64,000 nucleotides of DNA, from contig NZ_CANMSY010000005.1 in assembly GCF_947500705.1 (NCBI RefSeq), positions 124,001-188,000 of the forward strand. The letters run 5' to 3'. Shown piece after piece: positions 42,922 through 51,568 of the stretch. The position numbers and the translations under genes were made by a program. Position 1 is the first letter of the stretch; each line of letters begins with the position of its first letter. The stretch comes from an uncultured Brachybacterium sp. GTDB taxonomy: Bacteria > Actinomycetota > Actinomycetes > Actinomycetales > Dermabacteraceae. The notes under the pieces are model-generated. The model saw only the letters and a program-made list of their open reading frames with translations. It did no database searches and was not told the origin of the DNA.

Positions 42922-44306
42922 CGCTCGACCACCTCGCCGTCGCGCACGGTCGGGCGTCCGGCGAGCACGGTGAGCCGGTTCAGGCCGGGCAGTTCGAGGC
43001 CGGCGAAGGGCGAGTTGCGGCTCAGCGAGGCGTGCTGGTCAGGATCTGCGATGCGGACCGGCCGCGGGTCCCAGACCAGGACGTGAGCCGGGGAGCCGGG
43101 CGCGAGGGCCTGTCCCTGGTCCTCGTCACGTCCGATCTGCGCCGGCTTCTCGGACATCACCCGGGCGACGTCCCGCCAGCTGAGGCGGCCTTCGTCGACC
43201 ATCGTCAGCTGGACCAGCGCGAGTGCCGTCTCCAGGCCGGTCATCCCCATCGCGGCCTGATCCCACTCGCGGTCCTTGGCGTCGCGCGGGTGCGGAGCGT
43301 GATCCGTGGCGACGATGTCGATGGTGCCGTCGGCGAGGCCGTCGCGGACCGCCTGGACGTCCTCGGCGGTGCGCAGCGGCGGGTTGACCTTGAACACCGC
43401 GTCGAACTGCCGCACGTTCTCGTCGGTCAGCAGCAGATGGTGCGGAGTGACCTCGGCGGTCACCTCGATGCCGCGCTGCTTGGCCCAGCGGATGATGTCG
43501 ACGCTGCCGGCCGTGGACAGGTGGCACACATGCAGGCGGGAGCCGACGTGCTGGGCCAGCAGCACGTCGCGGGCGATGATCGATTCCTCGGCGACCGCGG
43601 GCCAGCCGGCCAGGCCCAGCTCCGCCGAGACCACGCCCTCATGCATCTGGGCGCCCTCGGTGAGGCGGGGGTCCTGGGCGTGCTGGGCGATGACGCCGTC
43701 GAAGGACTTCACGTACTCCAGCGCACGGCGCATCAGCACGGGATCGTGCACGCACTTGCCGTCATCGCTGAACACTCGGACCTTCGCACGAGAGTTCGCC
43801 ATCGCGTCGAGCTCGGCGAGCCGCTCGCCCGCCAGGCCCACGGTCACCGCGCCCACGGGGCGCACGGAGCACCAGCCGGCGCTGTCGCCCCTCCGGGCGA
43901 CCTGCTCCACGACGCCGGCGGTGTCGGCGACCGGGGTGGTGTTGGCCATGGCGTGCACCGCGGTGAAGCCGCCGCGGGCCGCGGCGCGGGTGCCGGACTC
44001 GACGGTCTCGGCCTCCTCGCCGCCGGGTTCGCGCAGGTGCGTGTGGAGGTCGACCAGCCCGGGGAGCACGATGCAGCCGTCGGCGTCGATCACGTCGGTG
44101 CCCTCGGGAGCGTCGAGGTCGGTGCCGATCGCTGCGATGCGTCCGGCGACCAGGAGCACGTCCTGGGCGTCCTCGCCGTAGGGGCGGCCGCCCCGGATCA
44201 GGAGCGGGGCGGGCGAGCCCGCACCGCCGGCCGCACCAGCGGAGGCGGCAGCGGCGGTCGCCTCGGCGGCGGTGGTGTCAGCGGTGGTGGCGTGCTCAGT
44301 GGTCAC
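42918..44306 (-). CDS. pyrC: Dihydroorotase
   Basis: 462 residues. It cyclises carbamoyl aspartate to dihydroorotate. Zn ligands are in [14 protein letters not shown] (His-x-His), HVCHLST and TDHAPHP (catalytic Asp). The N-terminal 33 residues are an Ala/Thr-rich low-complexity extension ([15 protein letters not shown]) absent from most homologues. GTG 44306 follows a GGGAGG site; it overlaps pyrB by 11 bases. A later start is possible, but no other ribosome site was seen near the conserved LLIRGGRP. Confidence 0.94.
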   Translation of the reverse strand: MTTEHATTADTTAAEATAAAASAGAAGGAGSPAPLLIRGGRPYGEDAQDVLLVAGRIAAIGTDLDAPEGTDVIDADGCIVLPGLVDLHTHLREPGGEEAETVESGTRAAARGGFTAVHAMANTTPVADTAGVVEQVARRGDSAGWCSVRPVGAVTVGLAGERLAELDAMANSRAKVRVFSDDGKCVHDPVLMRRALEYVKSFDGVIAQHAQDPRLTEGAQMHEGVVSAELGLAGWPAVAEESIIARDVLLAQHVGSRLHVCHLSTAGSVDIIRWAKQRGIEVTAEVTPHHLLLTDENVRQFDAVFKVNPPLRTAEDVQAVRDGLADGTIDIVATDHAPHPRDAKDREWDQAAMGMTGLETALALVQLTMVDEGRLSWRDVARVMSEKPAQIGRDEDQGQALAPGSPAHVLVWDPRPVRIADPDQHASLSRNSPFAGLELPGLNRLTVLAGRPTVRDGEVVER

Positions 44307-45258
44307 GGGGGGCCTCCCGGGCGTCGGTGGCGAGCAGGTGGAAGAGGACGGCCATCCGGACGAAGACGCCGGAGGCGACCTGTTCGACGATGACGCTGCG
44401 GGGGGAGTCCGCGACCGCCCCGGCGATCTCGAGCCCCCGGTTCATCGGGCCCGGGTGCATCACGAGGGTGTGCTCGGGCAGGGTCGCGGCCCGGGCGGTG
44501 GACAGTCCGTAGCGGCGGGAGTACTCCCCCACCGTCGGGAAGAAGCCGCCGCCGACCATGCGTTCGCTCTGCACCCGCAGCATCATCACGGCATCCGGGC
44601 CGGTCGCGAGCGCCTGGTCGAGGTCATAGCTGATCTCACAGGGCCAGGCGGAGGCGCCGACGGGCACCAGGGCGGGCGGGGCGACCAGCGTGACCCGGGC
44701 ACCGAGCAGGGTCAGCAGCAGCACGTTCGAGCGCGCCACGCGCGAGTGGAGGATGTCGCCGACGATGACCACGTGCATCCCGGCGAGGTCCGCGGTGGGA
44801 TCCCCCGGGCGCAGGTGTCTGCGCATCGTGAAGGCGTCGAGCATCGCCTGGGTGGGATGCTCGTGCGCGCCGTCGCCGGCGTTGATGATCGGCTGCTCGA
44901 TCCAGCCGGCGTGGGCGAGCAGGTGCGCGGCGCCGGAGGAGCCGGAGCGCACCACCACCGCGTCGGCGCCCATGGCCTGCAGGGTCAGCGCGGTGTCCTT
45001 CAGCGACTCGCCCTTGGAGAGGCTGGAGCCCTTGGCGGAGAAGTTGATGACATCCGCGGAGAGCCGCTTGGCGGCGGCCTCGAAGCTGATCCGGGTGCGG
45101 GTCGAGTCCTCGAAGAAGAGGTTCACCACGGTGGTGCCCACCAGGGTGGGCAGCTTCCGGATCGAGCGGGACTGGGTCTGTGCCATGTGCTCGGCCGTGG
45201 CGAGCACCTCGAGCGCCTCGTCCCGGGAGAGATCGGCGATGGTGATGAAGTGCTTCAT
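44296..45258 (-). CDS. pyrB: Aspartate carbamoyltransferase catalytic subunit
   Basis: 320 residues. It joins carbamoyl phosphate and aspartate. Motifs are [19 protein letters not shown] (carbamoyl phosphate site), [12 protein letters not shown] (the loop contributed by the neighbouring subunit) and [13 protein letters not shown] (HPTQ). No pyrI regulatory chain gene is present, as expected for the PyrR-regulated type. The ATG at 45258 overlaps the pyrR stop by four bases. Confidence 0.97.
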   Translation of the reverse strand: MKHFITIADLSRDEALEVLATAEHMAQTQSRSIRKLPTLVGTTVVNLFFEDSTRTRISFEAAAKRLSADVINFSAKGSSLSKGESLKDTALTLQAMGADAVVVRSGSSGAAHLLAHAGWIEQPIINAGDGAHEHPTQAMLDAFTMRRHLRPGDPTADLAGMHVVIVGDILHSRVARSNVLLLTLLGARVTLVAPPALVPVGASAWPCEISYDLDQALATGPDAVMMLRVQSERMVGGGFFPTVGEYSRRYGLSTARAATLPEHTLVMHPGPMNRGLEIAGAVADSPRSVIVEQVASGVFVRMAVLFHLLATDAREAPRDH

Positions 45259-45893
45259 GCCCTCTCCCCCTCGGGCCGTGCGGCGGCCGGGCGCACGATG
45301 TCCACGGCATCTGCGCCGTCGGTCTCGACGAGCTGGACGTGCACCCGCTCGTTGCGCGCGGTGGGAAGGTTCTTGCCGACGTGATCCGCACGGATCGGCA
45401 GCTCCCGATGGCCGCGGTCCACCAGCACCGCGAGTCGTACCGCGGCGGGCCGGCCGATCGCACCGAGGGCGTCGAGGGCCGCACGGATCGTGCGTCCGGA
45501 GTACAGCACGTCATCGACCAGGACCACGATGCGGCCGTCGATGCCTGAGCGCGGGATCCGGGTCGGGCTCGGCGCGCGGGTGGGATTGCTGCGCAGATCG
45601 TCGCGGTACATGGTGATGTCCAGCGCGCCGTACAGCTCGGTGAGGTCCGCGCCGTCGGGGCGGCCCTCTGCCCGGGCTATCTGCTCCGCCAGGCGCCGGG
45701 CCAGCGGCACTCCCCGATGGGGGATGCCGAGCAGGACCAGATCATCGGCTCCGTGACCGCTCTCGAGGATCTCGTGGGCGATGCGAGTGAGCGCCCGCCG
45801 GATCTCTTCGGGGCCGAGCACGCGGGAGCGGTCCGCGGCAGGCACCGGATCGTTCGTCGCGGGCCGGCGGCCCGCAGGCGAATCGTCATTCAT
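45255..45893 (-). CDS. pyrR: Bifunctional pyr operon regulator / uracil phosphoribosyltransferase
   Basis: 212 residues. PyrR binds pyr mRNA when UMP is high, and in some bacteria also has UPRTase activity. The PRPP-binding motif is [18 protein letters not shown] (about 122-139); [13 protein letters not shown] and [11 protein letters not shown] are the other conserved blocks. The N-terminal 22 residues are a variable Pro/Asp-rich extension. ATG 45893 is preceded by AAGGGAG at seven bases, and the PyrR-binding RNA motif lies two bases upstream of that site, so autoregulation by blocking ribosome access is likely. Confidence 0.96.
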   Translation of the reverse strand: MNDDSPAGRRPATNDPVPAADRSRVLGPEEIRRALTRIAHEILESGHGADDLVLLGIPHRGVPLARRLAEQIARAEGRPDGADLTELYGALDITMYRDDLRSNPTRAPSPTRIPRSGIDGRIVVLVDDVLYSGRTIRAALDALGAIGRPAAVRLAVLVDRGHRELPIRADHVGKNLPTARNERVHVQLVETDGADAVDIVRPAAARPEGERA

Positions 45894-45909
45894 CGTTCGT
45901 CTCCCTTCG

Positions 45910-45925
45910 ACGCCTCTCAGGACGT
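45910..45925 (-). promoter_or_regulatory. PyrR-binding RNA motif in the pyrR leader
   Basis: On the minus strand ACGTCCTGAGAGGCGT. Its core fits the PyrR consensus ARUCCNGNGAGGYU at 12 of 14 positions; the two outer bases are a C-G pair in place of A-U. It sits two bases before the pyrR Shine-Dalgarno (45907-45901). This arrangement favours translational repression as reported for mycobacterial PyrR, since no terminator/antiterminator pair is visible. Confidence 0.65.
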
Positions 45926-45949
45926 GTCGTTAAAGGGTCTGTCGCTCAT
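45917..45949 (-). CDS. Putative 10-codon leader peptide upstream of pyrR
   Basis: ATG at 45949, ten codons ([10 protein letters not shown]) and TGA at 45919-45917. The stop codon lies inside the PyrR-binding motif. The start is 13 bases after a TAGGCT -10 candidate, so the mRNA would begin about six bases before it; no ribosome site is present. The ATG is in the loop region of a CGCTC/GAGCG hairpin. Translation of this ORF would move ribosomes into the PyrR site and leave them within reach of the pyrR start. Coding status is unproven. Confidence 0.3.
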   Translation of the reverse strand: MSDRPFNDTS

Positions 45950-45962
45950 GCGAGCGGTGCCG

Positions 45963-45968
45963 AGCCTA
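45963..45968 (-). promoter_or_regulatory. Putative -10 (TAGGCT) for the pyr operon
   Basis: TAGGCT on the minus strand, 70 bases before the pyrR ATG and downstream of nusB. It would give a leader of about 63 bases holding the small ORF and the PyrR motif. No clear -35. Confidence 0.4.
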
Positions 45969-46061
45969 GAGGGCGGGCGCCGGGCGATGCCGGGGTGACC
46001 GCCCCTCGGACTGGTGGCGGGGGTGACGACGGCGACCCGGAGGGGCCGCGCCGCCGCCGGC

Positions 46062-46625
46062 TCAGGAGAGCAGGCCGCGCACCTCGACCAGCCGCTGCAG
46101 GAGCCCGTTGACGAATCGTGGTGAGTCGTCGGTGGAGAGCACCTCGGCGATCTTCGTGTACTCGCCGATGATCGCTCCGCGGCCGGACTCGTCCTCGCCG
46201 TAGAGCAGCTCGGCACTGCCCAGACGCAGGATCGCGCGGTCCACCGCGGGCATCCGGTGCAGCGGCCAGTCCCGGGAATGGGTGGCGAGGTCCTCGTCGA
46301 TATCGACCGCATTCGGGGCATAGAGCTCGACGAGCTCACGGGAGCGCTGCGGAAGCGGGGTCTGCGCCGCCGTGCGACGCAGCCGCTCCTGCAGCACGCC
46401 GAGCACCTCACGCTGCTTCGCATCGGCTTCGAAGAGCACGTCGATCGCCCGGATCCGGTCACGCGAACGGCTGTGGAGCCGGTCGGAGGGGGCGGGGACG
46501 GTGCGCTCGAAGGTGACCTCGGCACCCTCGCGGGTGGGGTGGGGCAGGCCGGGGACCCGGCGGATCTCCGGGGCCCCGGCGTCCTCCGGTGCGGAGGATT
46601 CGTCCCGCGCGGAACCTGAGGTCAC
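46062..46625 (-). CDS. nusB: Transcription antitermination factor NusB
   Basis: 187 residues. NusB binds boxA RNA with S10 (NusE) during rRNA transcription. The helical core begins at [20 protein letters not shown] (about 52-71), the usual RxxARxxAlqxLY-type start, and ends with [27 protein letters not shown] and [11 protein letters not shown]. The N-terminal 50 residues are a non-conserved polar extension. GTG 46625 overlaps the efp stop (GTGA). efp-nusB is the normal pair, but the aro genes that usually precede it are at 5-9 kb. Confidence 0.93.
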   Translation of the reverse strand: MTSGSARDESSAPEDAGAPEIRRVPGLPHPTREGAEVTFERTVPAPSDRLHSRSRDRIRAIDVLFEADAKQREVLGVLQERLRRTAAQTPLPQRSRELVELYAPNAVDIDEDLATHSRDWPLHRMPAVDRAILRLGSAELLYGEDESGRGAIIGEYTKIAEVLSTDDSPRFVNGLLQRLVEVRGLLS

Positions 46626-47182
46626 TTGACGCGCTCGAGATAGTCGCCGCTGCGGGTGTCGACCTTGACCTTGTCGCCCTCGTTGAGGAACAGCGGGACC
46701 TGGATCTCGCGCCCGGTCACGAGCGTGGCGGGCTTGGTGCCGCCGCTGGAGCGGTCGCCCTGGAGGCCCGGCTCGGTGAACTTGATCTCGAGGACCACGG
46801 AGGCCGGCAGCTCGACGAACAGCGCCTCACCCTCGTGGAAGGCGATCACCACGTCCTGCTCCTCGATCATGTAGTCCTTGGCACCGCCGACGGTCTCCTC
46901 GGTGAGGCTGGTCTGCTCCCAGCTGCTGGTGTCCATGAACACGTACATGTCGCCGTCGAGGTAGGAGAACTGCATGTCGCGGCGATCGACCGTGGCGGTC
47001 TCGACCTTGAGGCCGGCGTTGAACGTCTTGTCCACACCCTTGCCGGACATCACGTTCTTCAGCTTGGTGCGCACGAAGGCCGGGCCCTTGCCGGGCTTGA
47101 CGTGCTGGAACTCGACCACGCTCCACAGCTGCTGGTCCAGCACCAGGACCATCCCGTTCTTCAGATCATTCGTCGTCGCCAT
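46622..47182 (-). CDS. efp: Translation elongation factor P
   Basis: 186 residues with three OB-like domains. EF-P enters the ribosomal E site and relieves stalling at polyproline. The loop that reaches the peptidyl-transferase centre is [10 protein letters not shown], with Lys32 at its tip. The end of domain [18 protein letters not shown], matches the family signature. Several products in this window contain Pro runs (for example the HGxxPAAW protein), so EF-P may be needed for them. First gene of the efp-nusB pair; a promoter was not recognised. Confidence 0.96.
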   Translation of the reverse strand: MATTNDLKNGMVLVLDQQLWSVVEFQHVKPGKGPAFVRTKLKNVMSGKGVDKTFNAGLKVETATVDRRDMQFSYLDGDMYVFMDTSSWEQTSLTEETVGGAKDYMIEEQDVVIAFHEGEALFVELPASVVLEIKFTEPGLQGDRSSGGTKPATLVTGREIQVPLFLNEGDKVKVDTRSGDYLERVK

Positions 47183-47256
47183 GAGTCTCCTCGGTAGTCG
47201 TCTGGGCGTGCCCAGGATAGCGCGCAGGCACGTGTGCGCCGGGGTGGAGCGGGCAC

Positions 47257-47874
47257 TCAGCGAGCCGACGTGAGGTCGATCATGCTCAGCAGCCGTACGG
47301 CCAGCGGATGAGCGGCGCTCTCCTCGCGCCAGCCGCTGGTCTTCACCGCCCGGGAGACCGTCTGCTGGGTCACCCTGAGGCGCTCGGCGAGCTGCGCCTG
47401 GGTGGCCCCGGGATCCTCACGCAGCCTGCCGACGGTCTCGCGCTGGCGGCGGTTCCGAGTGCGGATCATCCACACCACCAGACGCAGCACGGCCTCGGCA
47501 TCTGCGGCGGTGTCCCGATGACGGTCATCAGCGGCCCTCACCGCCACGGGGACCTGGGAGGTCGTCACCGCCGCCTGCAGCGCCGCGGTCGCAGAGTCGA
47601 CGGCAGGTCCGGAGATCTCGCGCACCGAGCCGGGCAGCGGCCGGGTCACGGCGCCGATCCCCAGGCCTGTCGCGAGCGGGCCGATCTCCGCCGCACGCAG
47701 CAGCACCTCGAGGGCGACCTCGGCCCGCTCGGCGAGGACCAGTGCCTCGGGACCCATCGTGCGCTCAGGTGCCGGCGACAGATCCAGCCCCTCCAGCGCG
47801 GAGAGCAGTGCCGGGATCGGATCGCCCTCGTCGCGGCCGTGGCCGCGACGGCCGGAGAGGGACAGGACGAACAC
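47257..47874 (-). CDS. SatD-like protein with C-terminal helix-turn-helix
   Basis: 205 residues. The N-terminal half ([20 protein letters not shown]...) resembles SatD-family proteins, with an [17 protein letters not shown] helix and [18 protein letters not shown]. The C-terminal segment [26 protein letters not shown] (about 160-185) is a clear helix-turn-helix, so DNA binding is likely. GTG 47874 has GAGGAG at six bases. An AT-rich inverted repeat 51 bases upstream is a candidate operator. The family role is poorly known (linked to secretion/acid tolerance loci in streptococci). Family assignment is moderate; the HTH is firm. Confidence 0.65.
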   Translation of the reverse strand: MFVLSLSGRRGHGRDEGDPIPALLSALEGLDLSPAPERTMGPEALVLAERAEVALEVLLRAAEIGPLATGLGIGAVTRPLPGSVREISGPAVDSATAALQAAVTTSQVPVAVRAADDRHRDTAADAEAVLRLVVWMIRTRNRRQRETVGRLREDPGATQAQLAERLRVTQQTVSRAVKTSGWREESAAHPLAVRLLSMIDLTSAR

Positions 47875-47925
47875 GGCGACTCCTCGACGATGCAGGGCAG
47901 GGACGGCAGATATCAGGTGTTCGTG

Positions 47926-47945
47926 ACGATACAGCGAATTATCGT
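47926..47945. promoter_or_regulatory. Inverted repeat ACGATA-N8-TATCGT upstream of the HTH gene
   Basis: Perfect 6-bp arms (47926-47931 and 47940-47945) around eight bases, in one of the few AT-rich spots of the region. It lies between the HTH gene and the end of the ABC-F gene. The 14-base centre-to-centre distance is plausible for a dimeric HTH protein. Confidence 0.4.
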
Positions 47946-47982
47946 TGAGTGCCGGGGTGTGGGAGCGGTGCCCGTGTCGAGC

Positions 47983-49587
47983 TCAGGCGAGCTCGATGAG
48001 CTCCTGGTACTCCGCGTTCCAGAGGTCCTCGACCGCGTCGGGCATCATCAGCACCCGCTCGGGGTTCAGCGCCGCCACCGCGCCGGGATCGTGCGAGACC
48101 AGCACCACGGCGCCCTCGAAGGCCGCGAGCGCCCCGAGGATCTCCTCGCGGCTGGCGGGGTCGAGGTTGTTCGTCGGCTCGTCCAGCAGCAGCACGTTCG
48201 CGCTGGAGACGACGAGGGTCGCGAGCGCGAGACGGGTCTTCTCGCCACCGGAGAGCACGCGGGTGGGCTTGTGGACATCATCCCCGGTGAACAGGAACGA
48301 GCCGAGGATCTTGCGGGCTTCGACCTCGGGCAGCTCATAGGCCGCGGTCATCATGTTCTCGAGCACCGTGCGGCCCAGGTCGAGGGTCTCGTGCTCCTGG
48401 GCGTAGTAGCCGATCCGCAAACCGTGACCGGGCAGCAGTCCGCCGGTGTCCGGCTCATCGACCCCCGCGAGGATCCGCAGCAGGGTGGTCTTGCCGGCAC
48501 CGTTGAGCCCGATGATGACGACCTTCGAGCCGCGATCGATCGCGAGATCCACGCTGGTGAAGATCTCGAGGCTGCCATAGGACTTCGAGAGGTCCTGGGC
48601 CATCAGCGGCGTCTTGCCGCAGGGGGCGGGCTTCGGGAACCGCAGGGAGGCGACCCGGTCCTGCTGGCGCTCGCCCTCGAGCCCGTCGAGCATCCGCTCG
48701 GCGCGCTTGAGCATGTTCTGGGCGGCGACCGCCTTGGTGGCCTTGGCTCGCATCTTCTCGGCCTGGGCGGTGAGCTGGGTGGCCTTCTTCTCGGCGTTCG
48801 TCCATTCGCGCTTGCGACGCTTCTCGTCGTCCTCGCGCTGGCGCTGGTACAGCTTCCAGCCCATGTTGTACATGTCGATCGAGGCCCGGTTGGCGTCGAG
48901 GTAGAACACCTTGTTCACGACGTGCTCGACCAGCTCCACGTCGTGGCTGATGATGATCAGCCCGCCGCGGTAGGTCATGAGGTACTCGCGCAGCCAGACG
49001 ATCGAGTCATGGTCGAGGTGGTTGGTGGGCTCATCCAGGATCATGGTGGCGGCCTGGGAGAACAGGATGCGCGCGAGCTCGACGCGGCGCCGCTGGCCAC
49101 CGGAGAGGGTGCCCAGCTCCTGCTCGAGCAGACGGTTGGGCAGGCCCAGGTTCGCGGACATCCGCTTCGCCTCGGCCTCGGCCGCATAGCCGCCGGCGGC
49201 ATCCAGCTCCGCCTCGAGCCGCGGGTAGCGGTTCATCGCCTTCTCCCGCCGCGCCTCGGTGAGGCTCATGTCCCCCATCTCCTCCTCGGCGCGACGCAGC
49301 TTCTTGAAGATCCCGTCGAGTCCGCGCGCGGAGAGGATGCGGGAGAGCACAGGTTCGGTGTCCTCCCCGCTGTGGGTGTCCTGAGGCAGATAGCCGAGCT
49401 CGCCGGTGACCTCGACACTGCCCTCGGAGGGGTCCAGGGTGCCGGAGAGCACCTTGGTCAGGGTGGTCTTGCCGGCGCCGTTGCGGCCCACCAGCCCCAC
49501 CCTGTCCCCTGCGGTGATCTGGAAGGAGACGTCGCTCATGAGCAGCCGGGCGCCGACGCGGATGGCGAGGTCGTGCACGGTGATCAC
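47983..49587 (-). CDS. ABC-F family ATPase (two ABC domains, no membrane part)
   Basis: 534 residues. Two ATPase domains: Walker A GRNGAGKTT (about 34-42) with LSGGQRRRVELARILF, and GLNGAGKTT (about 353) with LSGGEKTRLALATLVV. They are joined by a charged linker of about 70-80 residues (YQRQREDDEKRRKREWTNAE) that would reach into the ribosomal E/P site. ABC-F proteins act on ribosomes; some give antibiotic protection. It resembles the mycobacterial Rv1473-type protein, also located near suf and acn. GTG start at 49587, with no strong ribosome site. Resistance cannot be inferred from sequence alone. Confidence 0.9.
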   Translation of the reverse strand: MITVHDLAIRVGARLLMSDVSFQITAGDRVGLVGRNGAGKTTLTKVLSGTLDPSEGSVEVTGELGYLPQDTHSGEDTEPVLSRILSARGLDGIFKKLRRAEEEMGDMSLTEARREKAMNRYPRLEAELDAAGGYAAEAEAKRMSANLGLPNRLLEQELGTLSGGQRRRVELARILFSQAATMILDEPTNHLDHDSIVWLREYLMTYRGGLIIISHDVELVEHVVNKVFYLDANRASIDMYNMGWKLYQRQREDDEKRRKREWTNAEKKATQLTAQAEKMRAKATKAVAAQNMLKRAERMLDGLEGERQQDRVASLRFPKPAPCGKTPLMAQDLSKSYGSLEIFTSVDLAIDRGSKVVIIGLNGAGKTTLLRILAGVDEPDTGGLLPGHGLRIGYYAQEHETLDLGRTVLENMMTAAYELPEVEARKILGSFLFTGDDVHKPTRVLSGGEKTRLALATLVVSSANVLLLDEPTNNLDPASREEILGALAAFEGAVVLVSHDPGAVAALNPERVLMMPDAVEDLWNAEYQELIELA

Positions 49588-49807
49588 TCGATGGTGCTCC
49601 TGTTCGAGGGGGCGGTGGCTCGGTGCGCAGCGGACGGACGGGCCCGCGCGGAGCCTGGACCACTCTAGGTCGCCGCGCCGTTCAGAGCACGCGAACAGCG
49701 CTCACGGTGCCGCGTTCCACAGCACAGCTCCCTTCGGCGCCCAGTAGATGAGATGCTGAGCCGAGCGGCCATGATCGAGGCCGAACAACGCTGCAGAGAG
49801 GCGCGCC

Positions 49808-50923
49808 ATGCGGATCGGGGTACCCCGGGAGATCAAGAACAACGAGAATCGCGTGGGACTGGGCGCTCCCGGCGTCCATGAGCTCGTGGCACGCGGCCAC
49901 GACGTCGTGGTCGAGACGGGCGCCGGCGTGGGTTCACGCGTGAGTGACGAGGACTACCGTGCCGCCGGAGCCACGATCCTCGACTCCGCCGCAGAGGTCT
50001 GGGCTCAGGCCGAGATGATCATCAAGGTGAAGGAGCCGCTCCCCCAGGAGCACGGCTGCCTGAGGAAGGATCAGATCCTCTTCACCTACCTCCACCTCGC
50101 CGCGGATCGGCAGCTCACCGAGGCGCTCCTGTCCTCGGGAGCCACAGCCATCGCCTACGAGACGGTGCAGCTCCCCGACCGCTCGCTCCCGCTGCTCGCA
50201 CCGATGAGCGCCATCGCGGGCCGGCTCGCCACGCAGGTCGGCGCCTACCACCTGATGGCGCCGCTGGGCGGTGCCGGGGTGCTGATGGGCGGAGTACCCG
50301 GAACGAGCGAGGCGAACGTGCTGGTCGTCGGGGGCGGCGTGGTCGGCGAGCAGGCCGCGATGATGGCGCACGGCCTGCATGCGAACGTCACCGTGATGGA
50401 TCTGAACGTCGCCCGGCTCGGGCAGATCGCGACCATGCACCACGGCGACATCCGTACCCGCTACTCGACGACCCTGGACCTGGCCGAGGAGATCAGGAAG
50501 GCGGACGTAGTGGTCGGCTCGGTGCTGATCCCGGGCAAGCGAGCACCGAAGCTGGTGACCGATGAGATGGTCTCGACGATGAAGCCGGGCTCCGTCCTCG
50601 TGGATGTGGCGATCGACCAGGGCGGGTGCTTCGAGCACTCCCGTCCCACCACGCACGACGATCCCACCTTCCGCGTCCACGACACCGTCTACTACTGCGT
50701 GGCGAACATGCCGGGCTCGGTGCCGGTGACCGCGACCGCGGCGCTGAACAACGCGACCCTCCCCTACATCCTGAAGATCGCCGGGGCGGGCTGGCGCGAG
50801 GCCCTGCGCTCCGACGGTGCGCTCGCCAAGGGTCTGCACACCCACGAGGGCAGGCTCACCCACGCAGGAACCGGCGAGGCCCACGGGCTCGAGGTCACCA
50901 CCGCGGAGCAGATCATCGGCTGA
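49808..50923 (+). CDS. ald: Alanine dehydrogenase
   Basis: 371 residues. It interconverts L-alanine with pyruvate and ammonia using NAD. It starts MRIGVPREIKNNENRVG, the substrate domain; Lys75 (IIKVKEP) and His96 (TYLHLAAD) are the pyruvate-site residues. The NAD fold has VLVVGGGVVGEQAAMMA (about 170-186). The end, HTHEGRLTHAGTGEAHGLEV, is usual. AGAGAGG precedes the ATG. The gene is divergent from the ABC-F gene over 220 bases and ends at a very strong hairpin. Linked by function to GOGAT in nitrogen balance. Confidence 0.96.
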   Translation: MRIGVPREIKNNENRVGLGAPGVHELVARGHDVVVETGAGVGSRVSDEDYRAAGATILDSAAEVWAQAEMIIKVKEPLPQEHGCLRKDQILFTYLHLAADRQLTEALLSSGATAIAYETVQLPDRSLPLLAPMSAIAGRLATQVGAYHLMAPLGGAGVLMGGVPGTSEANVLVVGGGVVGEQAAMMAHGLHANVTVMDLNVARLGQIATMHHGDIRTRYSTTLDLAEEIRKADVVVGSVLIPGKRAPKLVTDEMVSTMKPGSVLVDVAIDQGGCFEHSRPTTHDDPTFRVHDTVYYCVANMPGSVPVTATAALNNATLPYILKIAGAGWREALRSDGALAKGLHTHEGRLTHAGTGEAHGLEVTTAEQIIG

Positions 50924-50939
50924 CCCCGGCTGCCGCCAG

Positions 50940-50977
50940 CCGTGGCCGGCAGGGACGGCCGTGGCCGGCAGGAACGG
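50940..50977. repeat. Tandem 19-bp duplication after ald
   Basis: CCGTGGCCGGCAGGGACGG (50940-50958) is directly repeated at 50959-50977 with one change (G to A). It lies between the ald stop and the terminator hairpin. Confidence 0.75.
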
Positions 50978-50987
50978 CAGTGGACGA

Positions 50988-51043
50988 GAAATGTCCCCGG
51001 AGGACCGATGCGGGTCATCGCATCGGTCCTCCGGGGACATTTC
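50988..51043. terminator. 25-bp perfect hairpin between ald and sufT
   Basis: Arms 50988-51012 and 51019-51043 pair without mismatch around the 6-base loop GGTCAT. Each side ends in a short T-rich stretch (ATTTCGTT forward, TTTCTCGT reverse), so it should end transcription from both convergent genes. It is the strongest hairpin in the window. Confidence 0.8.
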
Positions 51044-51134
51044 GTTCCCCGGCCGCGGGGCGCCCCGGCGGACGCGGGGTGCTCCGGCCGGGGGCACGGT
51101 GCTGCCGGACGGCGCCGGCGCGCTGAGTCTCAGC

Positions 51135-51467
51135 TCAGAGGTTGAAGCCGATCGCGCGCAGCTGCTCGCGGCCGTCCTCGGTGATCTTCTCCATGCCCCA
51201 CGGCGGCATCCACACCCAATTGATGCGGTGCGTCTCGGTGATGGGGTCCAGCGCCGCGAAGGTCTGCTCCTCGAGCACATCCGTCAGCGGGCAGGCGGCG
51301 GAGGTCAGGGTCATATCGATGACGGCATTGCCGTCCTCGACGGTGACGCCGTAGACGAGGCCGAGATCGACGACGTTGATCCCGAGCTCGGGATCGATCA
51401 CGTCCTTCATCGCCTCGATGACGTCGGCGTCGGTCACCGTCGCGTCAGGGGTCTTCTGTTCGGTCAT
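51135..51467 (-). CDS. sufT: Metal-sulfur cluster assembly factor, MIP18/DUF59 family (SufT-like)
   Basis: 110 residues. SufT-type proteins help deliver Fe-S clusters to apoproteins. The DUF59 fold is complete: DVIEAMKDVIDPELGINVVDLGLVY (about 15-39), then DMTLTSAACPLTD with the conserved Cys, and VWMPPWGMEKITEDGREQLRAIG at the end. GGGAGG precedes the ATG at 51467. It is last in the suf cluster, separated from sufC by 101 bases that include a 16-bp hairpin, which may lower its expression relative to the upstream genes. Confidence 0.9.
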   Translation of the reverse strand: MTEQKTPDATVTDADVIEAMKDVIDPELGINVVDLGLVYGVTVEDGNAVIDMTLTSAACPLTDVLEEQTFAALDPITETHRINWVWMPPWGMEKITEDGREQLRAIGFNL

Positions 51468-51519
51468 CGCATCCTCCCGAGGGGATAGGGAGCGCAGGAG
51501 CTGCTCCTGAAGGGGTGGG

Positions 51520-51560
51520 GCCGGTCCGGCCCGGGGCGTTCTGTCCCGGGCCGGACCGGC
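51520..51560 (-). terminator. 16-bp hairpin after sufC
   Basis: Arms 51520-51535 and 51545-51560 pair perfectly around a 9-base loop. It starts eight bases after the sufC stop, before sufT. No T tract follows, so it could be a terminator, partial attenuator or mRNA 3'-end stabiliser. Confidence 0.65.
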
Positions 51561-51568
51561 GGGTGGCG

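Noticed and set aside
47983-49587. Calling the ABC-F gene an antibiotic resistance gene
   Set aside because: The family includes housekeeping translation factors and the neighbourhood is core genome; the sequence does not show a resistance-specific feature.
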